In this document: positions 12,106-20,722 of the stretch, one piece after another
How positions within the stretch are numbered: position 1 is the first letter of the stretch
How the letters are laid out: each line of letters opens with the position of its first letter
Assembly (NCBI RefSeq): GCF_030704685.1
Contig: NZ_JAUZDX010000005.1
Location: forward strand, 248,001 to 312,000
Length of the DNA stretch: 64,000 nt
Direction: 5' to 3'
Origin: Acidovorax sp. A1169
GTDB taxonomy: Bacteria; Pseudomonadota; Gammaproteobacteria; Burkholderiales; Burkholderiaceae_C
Program-made: the position numbers and the translations under genes
Notes under the pieces: model-generated
The model's input: the letters and a program-made list of their open reading frames with translations, nothing else
The model's database searches: none
Told to the model about the DNA's origin: nothing

Positions 12106-12810
12106 ATGGACACCGCCGGCTCGCTCTCGCTGCGCCGGTACGGCCCCTCCCCCGGCAGCCACAGCCATGGGCACTTCCAGGTGCTGCTGGGCCTGGCCGG
12201 TGCGCTCGACCTGGAGGTCGACGGACGCGGCATGCGCGTGGCCAGCGGCGGCGGCTGCGTCATCGCGCCCGGTGCACACCACGATTTCGAAGCCAGCGGC
12301 GGCAGCCTGTGCCTGGTGCTGGACAGCAGCGACCTGGGCTGGACACACTGCACTGCCCCCACGCTGCAGACGGCTCCACCGCCCCCGGCGCTGACCCTGG
12401 CCCGCTACCTCGCCAGCGCCCTGCAGCAAGGCCGCCCCCTGGCCCAGGCCCACGGCCCCGCCCTGCTGCTGGAGGCCTGGCTACCATCCTCCCGGACACC
12501 GGCCCCAGCGGAAGATGCCAGTGCACGGCGCCGTGCCATCGACTGGCCGGCGTTGCGCCAATGGGCCGCCCGGCATTGGCACCGGCCGCTGTCGGTGGCG
12601 GACATCGCGCAGCAGGTGCACCTGAGCCCCAGCCAGTTCGCTGCGCGCTGCCGCGAGGAGCAAGGCCAGGGCGCCATGGCCTGGCTGCGCAGCCAGCGGC
12701 TCGAGCATGCCCAGCTGCTGCGCGCGGGCGGCATGGCCGTGGCCGAGGTGGCACGCCGCACGGGCTACCGCTCGCCATCGGCCCTGACGGCGGCGCTGCG
12801 CCGGGGCTGA
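12106..12810 (+). CDS. AraC-family transcriptional regulator (234 aa)
   Basis: Regulator with an N-terminal cupin-like sensor half (GSHSHGHFQVLLGLAG and the following beta strands, residues 15-85) and a C-terminal double helix-turn-helix (about 150-232). The latter contains LSVADIAQQVHLSPSQFAAR and a final GYRSPSALTAALRRG helix. It precedes an EamA-type exporter on the same strand by 67 bases, and local control of that exporter is a reasonable guess. The sensor retains two histidines in HSHGH, but the ligand is unknown. Confidence 0.85.
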   Translation: MDTAGSLSLRRYGPSPGSHSHGHFQVLLGLAGALDLEVDGRGMRVASGGGCVIAPGAHHDFEASGGSLCLVLDSSDLGWTHCTAPTLQTAPPPPALTLARYLASALQQGRPLAQAHGPALLLEAWLPSSRTPAPAEDASARRRAIDWPALRQWAARHWHRPLSVADIAQQVHLSPSQFAARCREEQGQGAMAWLRSQRLEHAQLLRAGGMAVAEVARRTGYRSPSALTAALRRG

Positions 12811-12877
12811 TGCCGGACCGCAGGGCGGCGACGATGCTCCGTCGTTGCGCGATGCCCGGCGCGCTTACAGTGCCCGC

Positions 12878-13711
12878 ATGCAAGCCAATCTCCATGCCCT
12901 GGGCGCCATCGCGCTGTGGGCCTCCCTCGCCTCGCTGGGCGTTTCGCTCGCCCATGTGCCCCCGTTCCTGCTGACGGGCATTGCCCTCATCATCGGCAGC
13001 CTTCCCGCCTGGCCCTTCGTGCTGCGCGACCCGTCGCAGTGGCGCATTCCACTGCGCACGCTGGCACTGGGTGTGTATGGCCTCTTCGCCTACCACTTCC
13101 TGCTGTTCATCGCGCTGCGCAACGCACCGCCGGTGGAGGCCAACCTGGTCAACTACCTGTGGCCGCTGTTCATCGTGGTGCTGTCGCCCGTGGTATTGCC
13201 GGGCATCCGGCTGCGCTGGCCGCATGTGCTGGCGGCATTGCTGGGCTTTGGCGGTGCGGCCATCGCCATCGTGGGCGGGCGCGAATTGAGCGGCACGCTG
13301 GCCTGGGGCTATGTGCCGGCCTTCGCGGCGGCGCTGATCTGGGCCACCTATTCGCTGTTGACCAAGCGCGTGGCGGCCTTTCCGACCACGGCCATCGGCC
13401 TGTTCGGCCTGGTCTCGGGTGCGCTGTCGCTGCTGTGCCACGTGGCGCTGGAGCCTGCGGCCACCCTCGCACCCCGCGACTGGCTGCTGCTGGCCGTGAT
13501 GGGCCTGGGGCCGCTCGGTGCCTCGTTCTTCCTGTGGGACAAGGCGCTCAAGCTCGGCGATGCGCGGCACATCGGCATCCTGAGCTACATCACGCCGCTG
13601 GCCTCGACCGCCTTGCTGATGGTGGTGAGCGGTCGCGCGTTCAGCGGGAGCATCGCGCTGGCCACGGCCTTGATCATCAGTGCGGCCGTCCTCGGCGTAC
13701 GGACGAAGTAA
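12878..13711 (+). CDS. EamA/DMT-family exporter, YddG-like (277 aa)
   Basis: Inner-membrane drug/metabolite transporter with ten predicted hydrophobic helices in two EamA repeats (about residues 3-125 and 140-270). The first loop contains APPVEANLVNYLWPLFIVVL and the second SFFLWDKALKLGDARHIGILSY, which are features of the YddG aromatic amino acid exporter branch. The substrate is therefore possibly aromatic amino acids, by family resemblance only. I chose the ATG at 12878, 11 codons inside the longest open frame, because membrane helix 1 begins right after it. Confidence 0.8.
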   Translation: MQANLHALGAIALWASLASLGVSLAHVPPFLLTGIALIIGSLPAWPFVLRDPSQWRIPLRTLALGVYGLFAYHFLLFIALRNAPPVEANLVNYLWPLFIVVLSPVVLPGIRLRWPHVLAALLGFGGAAIAIVGGRELSGTLAWGYVPAFAAALIWATYSLLTKRVAAFPTTAIGLFGLVSGALSLLCHVALEPAATLAPRDWLLLAVMGLGPLGASFFLWDKALKLGDARHIGILSYITPLASTALLMVVSGRAFSGSIALATALIISAAVLGVRTK

Positions 13712-13745
13712 AGGCCTCCCCGCGCACCCTGCGAGCACCAACGGC

Positions 13746-15011
13746 TCAAGCCACCCCTGCGGGCACCCCGGCTTGCACGCGCACCCTGCGCAATCGCAGG
13801 AAGAGCCAGCCGGTGACGCAGAGGTTCAGCAGGTTCCAGCCGATGCCGTTGAGGAAGGCGGCGTGGTAGCTGCCGGTGACGTCGAAGATAAAGCCCGACA
13901 GCCAGCCGCCCAGGGCCATGCCGACGAGCGTGGCCATGATGACGGCGCCGACCCGCACGCTCGCCTGCGCGGGCGCGAAGTGCTCGCGCACGATGATGGC
14001 GTAGGTCGGCACGATGCCGCCCTGGAACAGGCCGAACAGCGCGGAGATCACGTACAGCGGCACCAGGCCGTCATAGGGCAGAAACAGCAGCAGGGCGATG
14101 CCCTGCAGCGCAGAGCCCAGCAGCAGGGTGCGGATGCCACCGATGCGGTCGCAGACCAGCCCGAAGACCAGCCGGCTCACGATGCCGCAGGCCAGCATGA
14201 GCGACAGCATCTGCGCACCCTGGGCGGCGCCGAAGCCCAGATCGGTGCAATAGGCCACGATGTGGACCTGTGGCATGGCCATGGCAACGCAGCACGCCAC
14301 ACCGGCCACGCACAGCAGCGCCATCGCGGCACCCGGCGCGAGGCCGAAGGGACGTGCGTGGTCCACAGCGGCAGCCTGGGCGCCAGCAGCTGCGGCCTGG
14401 ATGGCCGGCGGGCGCTGGCGCATGCGCAGCGACAGCGCGAGCATGCCCAGGCCGCAGACGACGCCCAGCGCCATGTAGGTCGGCCTCCAGCCGACGGTGT
14501 CGACACCGTACTGCACGATGGGCGGCCAGAACGCGCCCGCCACATAGTTGCCGCTGGCGCACACCGCCACCGCAATGCCGCGCCGGCGATTCCACCACAG
14601 CGCCGTGTCGGCCAGCAAAGGTGCGAAGGTGGCCGAGCTGCCGATGAAGCCCATCACCGCGTGCGCGAGCCCGAAGGCCCATATGCTGCCGGAAAAGGCC
14701 GCGCCGACAAAGCCGCCGAGCACGGCCAGCGCGCCCAGCCAGAGCACGGGCGTGAGGCCATGGCGGTCTGCCAGCCTGCCCGTGAGCAGCCCTCCCAGGC
14801 CCAGGCAGACCATCATCAAGGTGTAGGGCAGCGACGCGCTGGCACGGCCGATGCCGAACTCGTTCTGCACGGCAGGGAGCACGACCGACACGACATACAT
14901 GCTGCTGTTGCCCAGCACCACCAGGCCCAGGGTGACCAGCAGCCGCTGGAAGGCCTGGCGCGAGTCGATGAGGGACGCATCTGCGGGGGCGGCTACCGGG
15001 GTATGGGCCAA
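13746..15011 (-). CDS. MFS transporter (421 aa)
   Basis: Twelve-helix major facilitator. The loop 2-3 motif is GRLADRHGLTPVLW near residues 78-91, and its counterpart VFGLVCDRIGGIRT in the second half is near 280-293. A loop with AAAAGAQAAAV separates the halves. It looks like the oxalate/formate and monocarboxylate-type branch, but the substrate cannot be assigned. It is convergent with the EamA gene, and its promoter region overlaps a short dispersed repeat at 15021-15058. Confidence 0.8.
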   Translation of the reverse strand: MAHTPVAAPADASLIDSRQAFQRLLVTLGLVVLGNSSMYVVSVVLPAVQNEFGIGRASASLPYTLMMVCLGLGGLLTGRLADRHGLTPVLWLGALAVLGGFVGAAFSGSIWAFGLAHAVMGFIGSSATFAPLLADTALWWNRRRGIAVAVCASGNYVAGAFWPPIVQYGVDTVGWRPTYMALGVVCGLGMLALSLRMRQRPPAIQAAAAGAQAAAVDHARPFGLAPGAAMALLCVAGVACCVAMAMPQVHIVAYCTDLGFGAAQGAQMLSLMLACGIVSRLVFGLVCDRIGGIRTLLLGSALQGIALLLFLPYDGLVPLYVISALFGLFQGGIVPTYAIIVREHFAPAQASVRVGAVIMATLVGMALGGWLSGFIFDVTGSYHAAFLNGIGWNLLNLCVTGWLFLRLRRVRVQAGVPAGVA

Positions 15012-15020
15012 ATCGACCTC

Positions 15021-15058
15021 CAGCGCTTTTCCAGCGAGCGCTGGCAGCTATTGATTCA
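15021..15058 (-). repeat. Dispersed short repeat, family B, copy 1
   Basis: Read on the minus strand the core is TCAATAGCTGCCAGCGC followed by a small hairpin (AGCGCT and AGCGCTGG arms). A second copy with core TCAATAGCAGCCTGCGC lies at 34870-34900. Both copies sit just upstream of a coding start. I recall the same kind of element in other Comamonadaceae genomes. Confidence 0.5.
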
Positions 15059-15066
15059 AGGGTTTT

Positions 15067-16824
15067 CTAGGATGCCAGCAAGGCCGCAGGCTCTTCGCCG
15101 TCGAGCACCTGCAGCGCCCAGGGTACGAGCTTGCGCGTGTCGGCGCGCAGGATTTCCTGCTTGACGGCAAGGATCTGCGCGGGGTGCATGGAAAAGCTGC
15201 GCAGGCCCAGGCCCAGCAGCAGGCGCGTCATGCTCACATCGCCGGCAGTCTCGCCGCAAACGCAGACGCTCTTGCCCTGGCGCTCGCCCTCGGCGATCAC
15301 ATCGGCCACCAGGCGCAGCACGGCCGGGTGCACCGGGTCGTATAGGTGGGCCACCGCCTCGTCGGCCCGGTCGATGGCCAGGGTGTACTGGATCAGGTCG
15401 TTGGTGCCGATGGACAGAAAATCGAAGTAGCGCAGGAAGGTGCGCACCATCAGCGCCGCAGCCGGCACCTCGATCATGGCGCCCAGCTGGATCGGGCCGT
15501 AGGGCTCGCCCCGGGCGTCGAGCTCGGCGCGCGCCAGGTCCACCTGGGCCAGGGTCTGGTGAATTTCGTTGGTGTGCGCCAGCATGGGGAACAGCAGGTT
15601 CACCTTGCCATGCGCCGCGGCACGCAGCACGGCGCGCAGCTGGGTGCGGAACATGGCCGGGTCGGCCAGACTCCAGCGGATGGCGCGCAAGCCCAGTGCT
15701 GGGTTCAGGTGCGTGTCCTTGTGGACCTTGTTGTCCAGCGGCTTGTCGGCCCCCACGTCGATGGTGCGGATGGTGACCGGCAGGCCCTGCATGCCGTCCA
15801 GGGCCTCGCGGTAGGCGCGGTACTGCTCGTCCTCGCCCGGCAGGTTGCCGGTGCGCCCCATGAACAAGAATTCACTGCGGAACAGGCCCACACCCACGGC
15901 GCCGGCGCGCACCGCACCCACGGCATCGCCGGGCTGCTCGATGTTGGCCAGCAGTTCGATGCGGTGCCCGTCGATGGTGACGGCCGGCGTGTGCCGCAGG
16001 CGCGACAGGCGCTCGCGTTCGAGCTCGGTCTGGCGCTGGCGAAAGCCGTATTCGGCCAGGATGATGGGCGAGGGGTCGACGATGATCACGCCGGCATCGC
16101 CGTCGATGATGACCCAGTCGTCCTGGCGCACCAGCTGGCTGGCCGCGCGCGCGCCGACAACGGCGGGAATGTCCATGCTGCGCGCGACGATGGCGGTGTG
16201 AGATGTCTTGCCGCCCACGTCGGTCACGAAGCCGGCAAACACGCTCTGCTTGAATTGCAGCATGTCGGCTGGCGACAGGTCATGCGCCACCAGCACCAGG
16301 GGTACGTCCACCGTGTCGTCGAGCAGCAGATCCTGCTGGGTCTTGCGGCGCGGGCTGCTGGCGGGTGGCGCCACGGGGCTGGCCACGCCCTTCATGTAGC
16401 GCAGGATGCGCTCGACCACCTGCTCCAGGTCGGCCTTGCGCTCGCGCAGGTACTCGTCCTCCATCTCGTCGAACTGGCGCGCAATCACTTCGAGCTGGGT
16501 GGTGAGCGCCCACTCTGCGTTGTACAGGCGCTCGGTGATCCAGTGCTTGACGCCGCCCGTGAGGGCCTCGTCCTGCAGCAGCATCAGGTGCACGTCGAGC
16601 AGCGCGGTGAGCTCGTGCGGAGCGTCGGCGGGCATGTCGGTCTGCAGGCGCTGCAGCTCCTCGACCACCGCATTGCGGCCCTGGCGCACGCGCTCGATCT
16701 CGGCCGGTATCTGCTCGGGCTGGATGAAGTAGTGGGCCACGTCCACGCGGCTCGATGCCACGAGCACGGCACGGCCGATGGCAATGCCGCGCGCCACCGC
16801 CAGACCGTGAACGGCAAAGGTCAT
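15067..16824 (-). CDS. ptsI: PTS enzyme I, phosphoenolpyruvate-protein phosphotransferase (585 aa)
   Basis: Starts the phosphorelay by taking phosphate from phosphoenolpyruvate and passing it to HPr. The phosphorylated histidine is His209 in GGKTSHTAIVARS. The C-terminal PEP-binding barrel holds GLFRSEFLFM and the active-site cysteine region VCVCGETAGD. A 25-residue Pro, Ser and Lys-rich segment at residues 148-172 is inserted just before the swivelling phosphohistidine domain. It is the last gene of a run that includes HPr and EIIA, with 52 bases after ptsH. Confidence 0.96.
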   Translation of the reverse strand: MTFAVHGLAVARGIAIGRAVLVASSRVDVAHYFIQPEQIPAEIERVRQGRNAVVEELQRLQTDMPADAPHELTALLDVHLMLLQDEALTGGVKHWITERLYNAEWALTTQLEVIARQFDEMEDEYLRERKADLEQVVERILRYMKGVASPVAPPASSPRRKTQQDLLLDDTVDVPLVLVAHDLSPADMLQFKQSVFAGFVTDVGGKTSHTAIVARSMDIPAVVGARAASQLVRQDDWVIIDGDAGVIIVDPSPIILAEYGFRQRQTELERERLSRLRHTPAVTIDGHRIELLANIEQPGDAVGAVRAGAVGVGLFRSEFLFMGRTGNLPGEDEQYRAYREALDGMQGLPVTIRTIDVGADKPLDNKVHKDTHLNPALGLRAIRWSLADPAMFRTQLRAVLRAAAHGKVNLLFPMLAHTNEIHQTLAQVDLARAELDARGEPYGPIQLGAMIEVPAAALMVRTFLRYFDFLSIGTNDLIQYTLAIDRADEAVAHLYDPVHPAVLRLVADVIAEGERQGKSVCVCGETAGDVSMTRLLLGLGLRSFSMHPAQILAVKQEILRADTRKLVPWALQVLDGEEPAALLAS

Positions 16825-16876
16825 CGCAATTCCCTTTCTTCAGCCACCATGGATGCGCGCGCTGCGACCATGGCGT

Positions 16877-17146
16877 TTACTCGCCTTCGCCGAACTTGTC
16901 AGCGATCAGCGCCAGCAGGGCATCCATGCCCTCCTGCTCGCGCTCGCCATTCGTCTCCACCTCGACCTCGGTGCCGATACCGGCAGCCAGCATCATGACC
17001 CCCATGATGCTCTTGGCATTGATGCGGCGGTCGCCACGGCTCATGAAAACGTCGCAGGGGAAGCTGCCGGCCAGCTTGGTGAGCTTGGCCGAGGCGCGGG
17101 CGTGCAGGCCCAGTTTATTGCTGATGGTCGTACGAGTCTTGATCAT
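16877..17146 (-). CDS. ptsH: HPr phosphocarrier protein (89 aa)
   Basis: Small phosphocarrier. His15 in KLGLHARAS is the site phosphorylated by enzyme I. Ser46 in NAKSIMGVMML is the position used by HPr kinase in organisms that have one. The start codon lies inside the end of the EIIA gene (32-base overlap in another frame), and no separate ribosome binding site is obvious, so translation is likely coupled. Since no sugar-specific EIIB or EIIC is nearby, its partner is probably the EIIA protein next door. Confidence 0.95.
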   Translation of the reverse strand: MIKTRTTISNKLGLHARASAKLTKLAGSFPCDVFMSRGDRRINAKSIMGVMMLAAGIGTEVEVETNGEREQEGMDALLALIADKFGEGE

Positions 17147-17564
17147 GTCGGTTGCGTCGGGACTGGTTCTGCGGCGCGGCGATGGCCACCTGCATCACCC
17201 CTTGCGTGCCGCCCACCACCGCGCGGGTGACGACCGAATCAAGGGGCTCTGCACGGTAGCTCACGGCACGCAGCAGCATCGGAAGATTGACCCCTGTGAC
17301 CAGGCGCGAGCGGACACCGTCCACCAGGCGCTGCGCCACGTTGCAGGGGGTGGCGCCGAACACGTCGGTCAGCACCAGGGTGGAGTCTGGCCCCAATTGC
17401 TCCAGCAGGATCCGCGCCTGGGCGAGGGACTCCTCGGGACGCTCATTGGGCTGCACATCGAGTGCGGCCACGCTGTCGCCACAGTCGGCAAACACGTGCA
17501 GCACGCATTCGCGCAGGGCATGGGCCAAAGGGGCGTGGGCGATGATCAGGATGCTGGTGCTCAT
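17115..17564 (-). CDS. PTS EIIA component, mannose family (149 aa)
   Basis: Soluble EIIA of the mannose/fructose/sorbose family. His10 in SILIIAHAPLA is the expected phosphorylation site, and VLTDVFGATPCNVAQRL near residue 65 is the family core. It stands alone, without EIIB, EIIC or EIID, which is the pattern of regulatory PTS chains in betaproteobacteria that signal carbon status instead of transporting sugar. The ATG overlaps the stop codon of the upstream MFS gene (ATGA), and its tail overlaps ptsH. Confidence 0.9.
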   Translation of the reverse strand: MSTSILIIAHAPLAHALRECVLHVFADCGDSVAALDVQPNERPEESLAQARILLEQLGPDSTLVLTDVFGATPCNVAQRLVDGVRSRLVTGVNLPMLLRAVSYRAEPLDSVVTRAVVGGTQGVMQVAIAAPQNQSRRNRHDQDSYDHQQ

Positions 17565-18811
17565 GGGACAGAGGTTTGAAGCGCATTATGGCGCTGCCCC
17601 CGCAGGGCGAACCAGAGGTAGGACCCCGTGTTGCACACCAGGAACACCCCCATGGCCGCCTGGAACGAGGCCGTCGTGGACAGGCCGGCGGCGGCAAATG
17701 CATCCACCGCCAGGCCAATGCCCCACTGCACCACGAACACGCCCGCAAAGATCACCAGGTTGAAGGCCGACAGCGCACGCCCCGCCAGGGCCTGCGGAAA
17801 GGCCATGCCCACTGCCGGTTGCGAGAGCGAAACGAAGGTGCACGACACGCAGAACAGTGCCCACGCCGCGCCCCCCGCCGCAGGCCCGGCGACGATGATG
17901 GCCAGCAGGATGAGAAGCGACAGCGGCAGGCCCGCGAGGATGAGCCGGTCGGCCCCGAGGCCGTGGCGCAGCAGCCAGGGATTGACCATGCCCCAGGCCC
18001 AGAAGGTGCACAGCATGGAAAGGTTGATCCAGAAGAGGCCGGTGGCCGACTCGAGCGCGCTGTAGCCGGCCACCTGCTGCATCCAGGGGCCCGCCCACAG
18101 GGTCTGCATGGCCACCATGCCGCCGTAGACGAAGAAGCCCAGCGGGGCCATGCGCTGAAAGTACGGATGGCGCCAGACCATGGCGTAGCCCCCCGGCGCG
18201 GGTGAGGCACCGGCACCCGCAACCGGGGCGGCCGCATGCCAGCGCGGCACCCACAGCGCAATGCCCACCATGGCCACGCCGATCAGCACGGCCAACCCCC
18301 AGAACAGCGGGCGCCAGCCCACCAGAGGCACGGCCCACTGCACCGGCAGGGTGGAGGCCACCATGCCCAGCGAGCCCGTCATCAGCATCCAGGAATTGGC
18401 ACGCATCTGCGCCGTGGCATCGAACCAGCGGCGGTAGCCGGTAAGCGGCGCCATCAGGCAGGCGCTCACGCCCGCGCCGCACAGCACGCGCCCCGCCAGC
18501 AGGCCCGAGAACCCCGTGGCCATCGAGAACACCAGGCAGCCGGCGACAGCCACGCCCAAAAAGCCGAGCAGCACCTTTTGCGGGCCATGCCGGTCCAGCC
18601 AGGTACCGAGCGGCAACTGCGTGGCAGAAAAGCCCAGGAAGTAGCCGCCCGCCAGCAGGCCCAGGTCGCTAGCGTGCAGCGTGAACTCCTGCGACAGCGT
18701 GGGCGCCAGCGTGGCCGTGACGGCGCGCAGCAGGGCCGAGAGGAAGTAGGCGAACGCGAAGGCAAGGAAGACGATGACGGCCGCGCGCCGTGGCAGCACA
18801 CCGGCGCTCAT
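17561..18811 (-). CDS. MFS transporter coupled to the PTS genes (416 aa)
   Basis: Major facilitator with about twelve membrane segments. The loop 2-3 motif is GTWLDRHGPQKVLL near residues 68-81. The VLCGAGVSACLMAPLTGYRRWF stretch near helix 4 is of the kind seen in the NarK/glycerol-phosphate-like part of the superfamily. Its start overlaps the end of an upstream lipoprotein gene by four bases, and its stop overlaps the EIIA start by four bases. It is therefore translationally tied to a phosphorelay. Substrate unknown. Confidence 0.8.
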   Translation of the reverse strand: MSAGVLPRRAAVIVFLAFAFAYFLSALLRAVTATLAPTLSQEFTLHASDLGLLAGGYFLGFSATQLPLGTWLDRHGPQKVLLGFLGVAVAGCLVFSMATGFSGLLAGRVLCGAGVSACLMAPLTGYRRWFDATAQMRANSWMLMTGSLGMVASTLPVQWAVPLVGWRPLFWGLAVLIGVAMVGIALWVPRWHAAAPVAGAGASPAPGGYAMVWRHPYFQRMAPLGFFVYGGMVAMQTLWAGPWMQQVAGYSALESATGLFWINLSMLCTFWAWGMVNPWLLRHGLGADRLILAGLPLSLLILLAIIVAGPAAGGAAWALFCVSCTFVSLSQPAVGMAFPQALAGRALSAFNLVIFAGVFVVQWGIGLAVDAFAAAGLSTTASFQAAMGVFLVCNTGSYLWFALRGQRHNALQTSVP

Positions 18812-19344
18812 GGCAACACCAGCCCGCTAAAGAAGGTATCGGCCACCTCGGGGCGGGGCTTGGGTGTGTAGACCACGGCGTGGTACAGCTGCATCTGCGG
18901 CCCCTCGGTGCGCGCAAACCAGACCGCCTGCGCGGTGACGGCCTGCCCATCGGGCCCCTTCCCCTGGGCCACGGTGCGCACCGATTGGGGCAGCGGCAGG
19001 GCATTGCGGGGCACAAACGGCACCTCGTGGGCCTGGGCCTGCGCTCCCCCCAGGCGCGCCAGCACGGCCGCGCGCCAGTGGGCCAGCGCCACGCCGGTCT
19101 GCGCCGGGTCGGCCAGCGTGGCGTGGGACAGGGCAAAGGTTGCCCCGTCGGCCTCGCAGCCGACCATGGACAGGTCGACCGGCGTGCCCGCCAGCTCCAC
19201 CTTGCGCGTGGCATGGTCGGGCTTGCAGGGCAGCGTGATGGTGAGGGCGGCGTCGGGCAGGGCCACGCTGCGCCAGTTGAGTGCCGGGCTGCATGCAGCC
19301 AGTCCCAGGAGGGCGCTGGCGGCGCCGGTCAATGTCCAGTTCAT
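18808..19344 (-). CDS. Predicted lipoprotein of unknown function (178 aa)
   Basis: The signal peptide ends in a lipobox (GLAAC, Cys at about residue 17), so an envelope lipoprotein is expected. The rest is a single domain with two further cysteines (TLPCKPD and MVGCEAD) and a C-terminal VWFARTEGPQMQLYHAVVY strand region. I do not recognise the family. The start at 19344 (MNWTLTGAAS) is chosen for the signal peptide. It is probably the first gene of the run into the MFS and PTS genes. Confidence 0.65.
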   Translation of the reverse strand: MNWTLTGAASALLGLAACSPALNWRSVALPDAALTITLPCKPDHATRKVELAGTPVDLSMVGCEADGATFALSHATLADPAQTGVALAHWRAAVLARLGGAQAQAHEVPFVPRNALPLPQSVRTVAQGKGPDGQAVTAQAVWFARTEGPQMQLYHAVVYTPKPRPEVADTFFSGLVLP

Positions 19345-19517
19345 GGGCCCATTATCGGCAGTGGCCGGATATTTCGTGCGCGGAGCCCGGGAAGGGAGAA
19401 CTTTTGCACCGCCCCACACTCCATCACCGCAGTGGACAGGCCAGCCGGCAGGTGGCAGCCTTGTCCGGCACAATACCGTGCGGGTTGGAGCCCGCACTTC
19501 CGGGATGGGATGACGCC

Positions 19518-20021
19518 ATGGGTATCAAGCAGTGGGCAGCAGGTGCAGCGGTGGCGGCTTTTGCCGCCGTGGGCGCCTACGTGTACCTGGACACGGGCCG
19601 CTCTGCGGCGCCCGAGTCCACTTTCGTGCTGCTCGACGGCTCGCGCCAATCGTCGGCCGACCTGCGCGGCAAGGTGACGCTGGTGAACTTCTGGGCCACG
19701 AGCTGCACCACCTGCGTGGCCGAGATGCCCGAAATCATTGCCACCTACAAGAAATACCAGCCCAAGGGCTTCGAGACGCTGGCTGTGGCCATGAGCTACG
19801 ACCCACCGAGCTACGTGGTGAACTTCGCCGAAACGCGCAAGCTGCCCTTCAAGGTGGCCATCGACAACACCGGCGCCGTGGCCCAGGCCTGGGGCGATGT
19901 GCGGCTCACGCCCTCGACCTTCATCGTCAACAAGCGCGGCGAGATCGTGAAGACCTATGTGGGCGCCCCCAACTTCCCGGAACTGCACCAGCTGATCGAG
20001 AAGCTGTTAGCCGAGACCTGA
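19518..20021 (+). CDS. TlpA-like thioredoxin-family protein (167 aa)
   Basis: Membrane-anchored or periplasmic thiol-disulfide protein. A single N-terminal hydrophobic segment (residues 5-24) is followed by a TlpA/ResA-type domain with the active site WATSCTTC (Cys63 and Cys66), the cis-proline segment LTPSTFIV, and the insertion typical of cytochrome c maturation reductases. It may reduce apocytochrome cysteines, which would fit the neighbouring cytochrome genes. That link is inference. It is transcribed divergently from the lipoprotein gene. Confidence 0.88.
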   Translation: MGIKQWAAGAAVAAFAAVGAYVYLDTGRSAAPESTFVLLDGSRQSSADLRGKVTLVNFWATSCTTCVAEMPEIIATYKKYQPKGFETLAVAMSYDPPSYVVNFAETRKLPFKVAIDNTGAVAQAWGDVRLTPSTFIVNKRGEIVKTYVGAPNFPELHQLIEKLLAET

Positions 20022-20040
20022 ACGGGTCTTCCGCAACGCA

Positions 20041-20072
20041 AAAAAGCCTCTTCCATCCGGAAGAGGCTTTTT
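20041..20072. terminator. Bidirectional terminator between the TlpA-like and cytochrome c' genes
   Basis: AAAAAGCCTCTT and AAGAGGCTTTTT form a 12-bp stem around an 8-base loop. A and T runs on both flanks suit both convergent transcripts. Confidence 0.9.
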
Positions 20073-20099
20073 GCTTTGGGGCCGCCGCGACGGCCGGCT

Positions 20100-20555
20100 T
20101 CACTTGGCGCGGTAGTTGTCGTGGCAGGCCTTGCAGGTGTTGGCGGCCGAGCCGAAGGCGGTCTTCAGGTTGTCCAGGTTGCCGGTCTTGGCGGCTGCGG
20201 CGAGCTTGACGGTCTCGGCTTCGAGCTTGTCGGAGTGCTCCTTGAACTTGGCCTGTTGGGTCCAGATCTCCGGAAGCGCCTTCGTCGGCGCCCCCTTGTC
20301 GGTGCCGGCACCAAAAGCGGCCCAGGGCAGCTTGGCCATTTCGGCGACCACGTCCGCATTTTCCTGCGCCGCCTTGGCGTCGAAGGGGATGCGGCCATTG
20401 GCCATGGCACCCAGGCGTCCGAAATGCTGGCCCATCACGAACAGCGCGCTCTGGCGGTATTTGATGGCGTCTTCGGGTTTGGCGAACTGGGCAGATGCGG
20501 GCGCCGACAGGGTGACGACGGCCGCGGCAACGGCGACTACAGCGAGGGTTTTCAT
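20100..20555 (-). CDS. Cytochrome c' (class II cytochrome c, 151 aa)
   Basis: Periplasmic four-helix-bundle heme protein. The signal peptide covers residues 1-22 (ending APASAQ). The heme attachment site is C-terminal, Cys141-Lys-Ala-Cys144-His145, as expected for class II. The N-terminal helix carries the conserved IKYRQSALFVMGQHF segment. Cytochromes c' bind nitric oxide or serve electron transfer, and no role can be fixed here. A cytochrome b561 gene diverges from the same 167-bp region. The ribosome binding site AAAGGA precedes the ATG. Confidence 0.92.
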   Translation of the reverse strand: MKTLAVVAVAAAVVTLSAPASAQFAKPEDAIKYRQSALFVMGQHFGRLGAMANGRIPFDAKAAQENADVVAEMAKLPWAAFGAGTDKGAPTKALPEIWTQQAKFKEHSDKLEAETVKLAAAAKTGNLDNLKTAFGSAANTCKACHDNYRAK

Positions 20556-20722
20556 CGGATGTTTCCTTTTATCGTGGGGAGCAAAAACCAACCAGCCGCC
20601 GCCAGTATGCCGCTTTGCGGCGGTTTTGGCATGCCCGACAGTGCGCGTTGGCGGCGCCGGCCATCTCGCGCACAATGCGGCCAACGACACCCCCACGACA
20701 CGGCAAGCGCCGGACCACGACC

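Noticed and set aside
12260-13741. A 493-codon minus-strand frame opposite the AraC and EamA genes
   Set aside because: Gln, Gly and Arg-rich shadow without motifs. The sense frames encode complete families.
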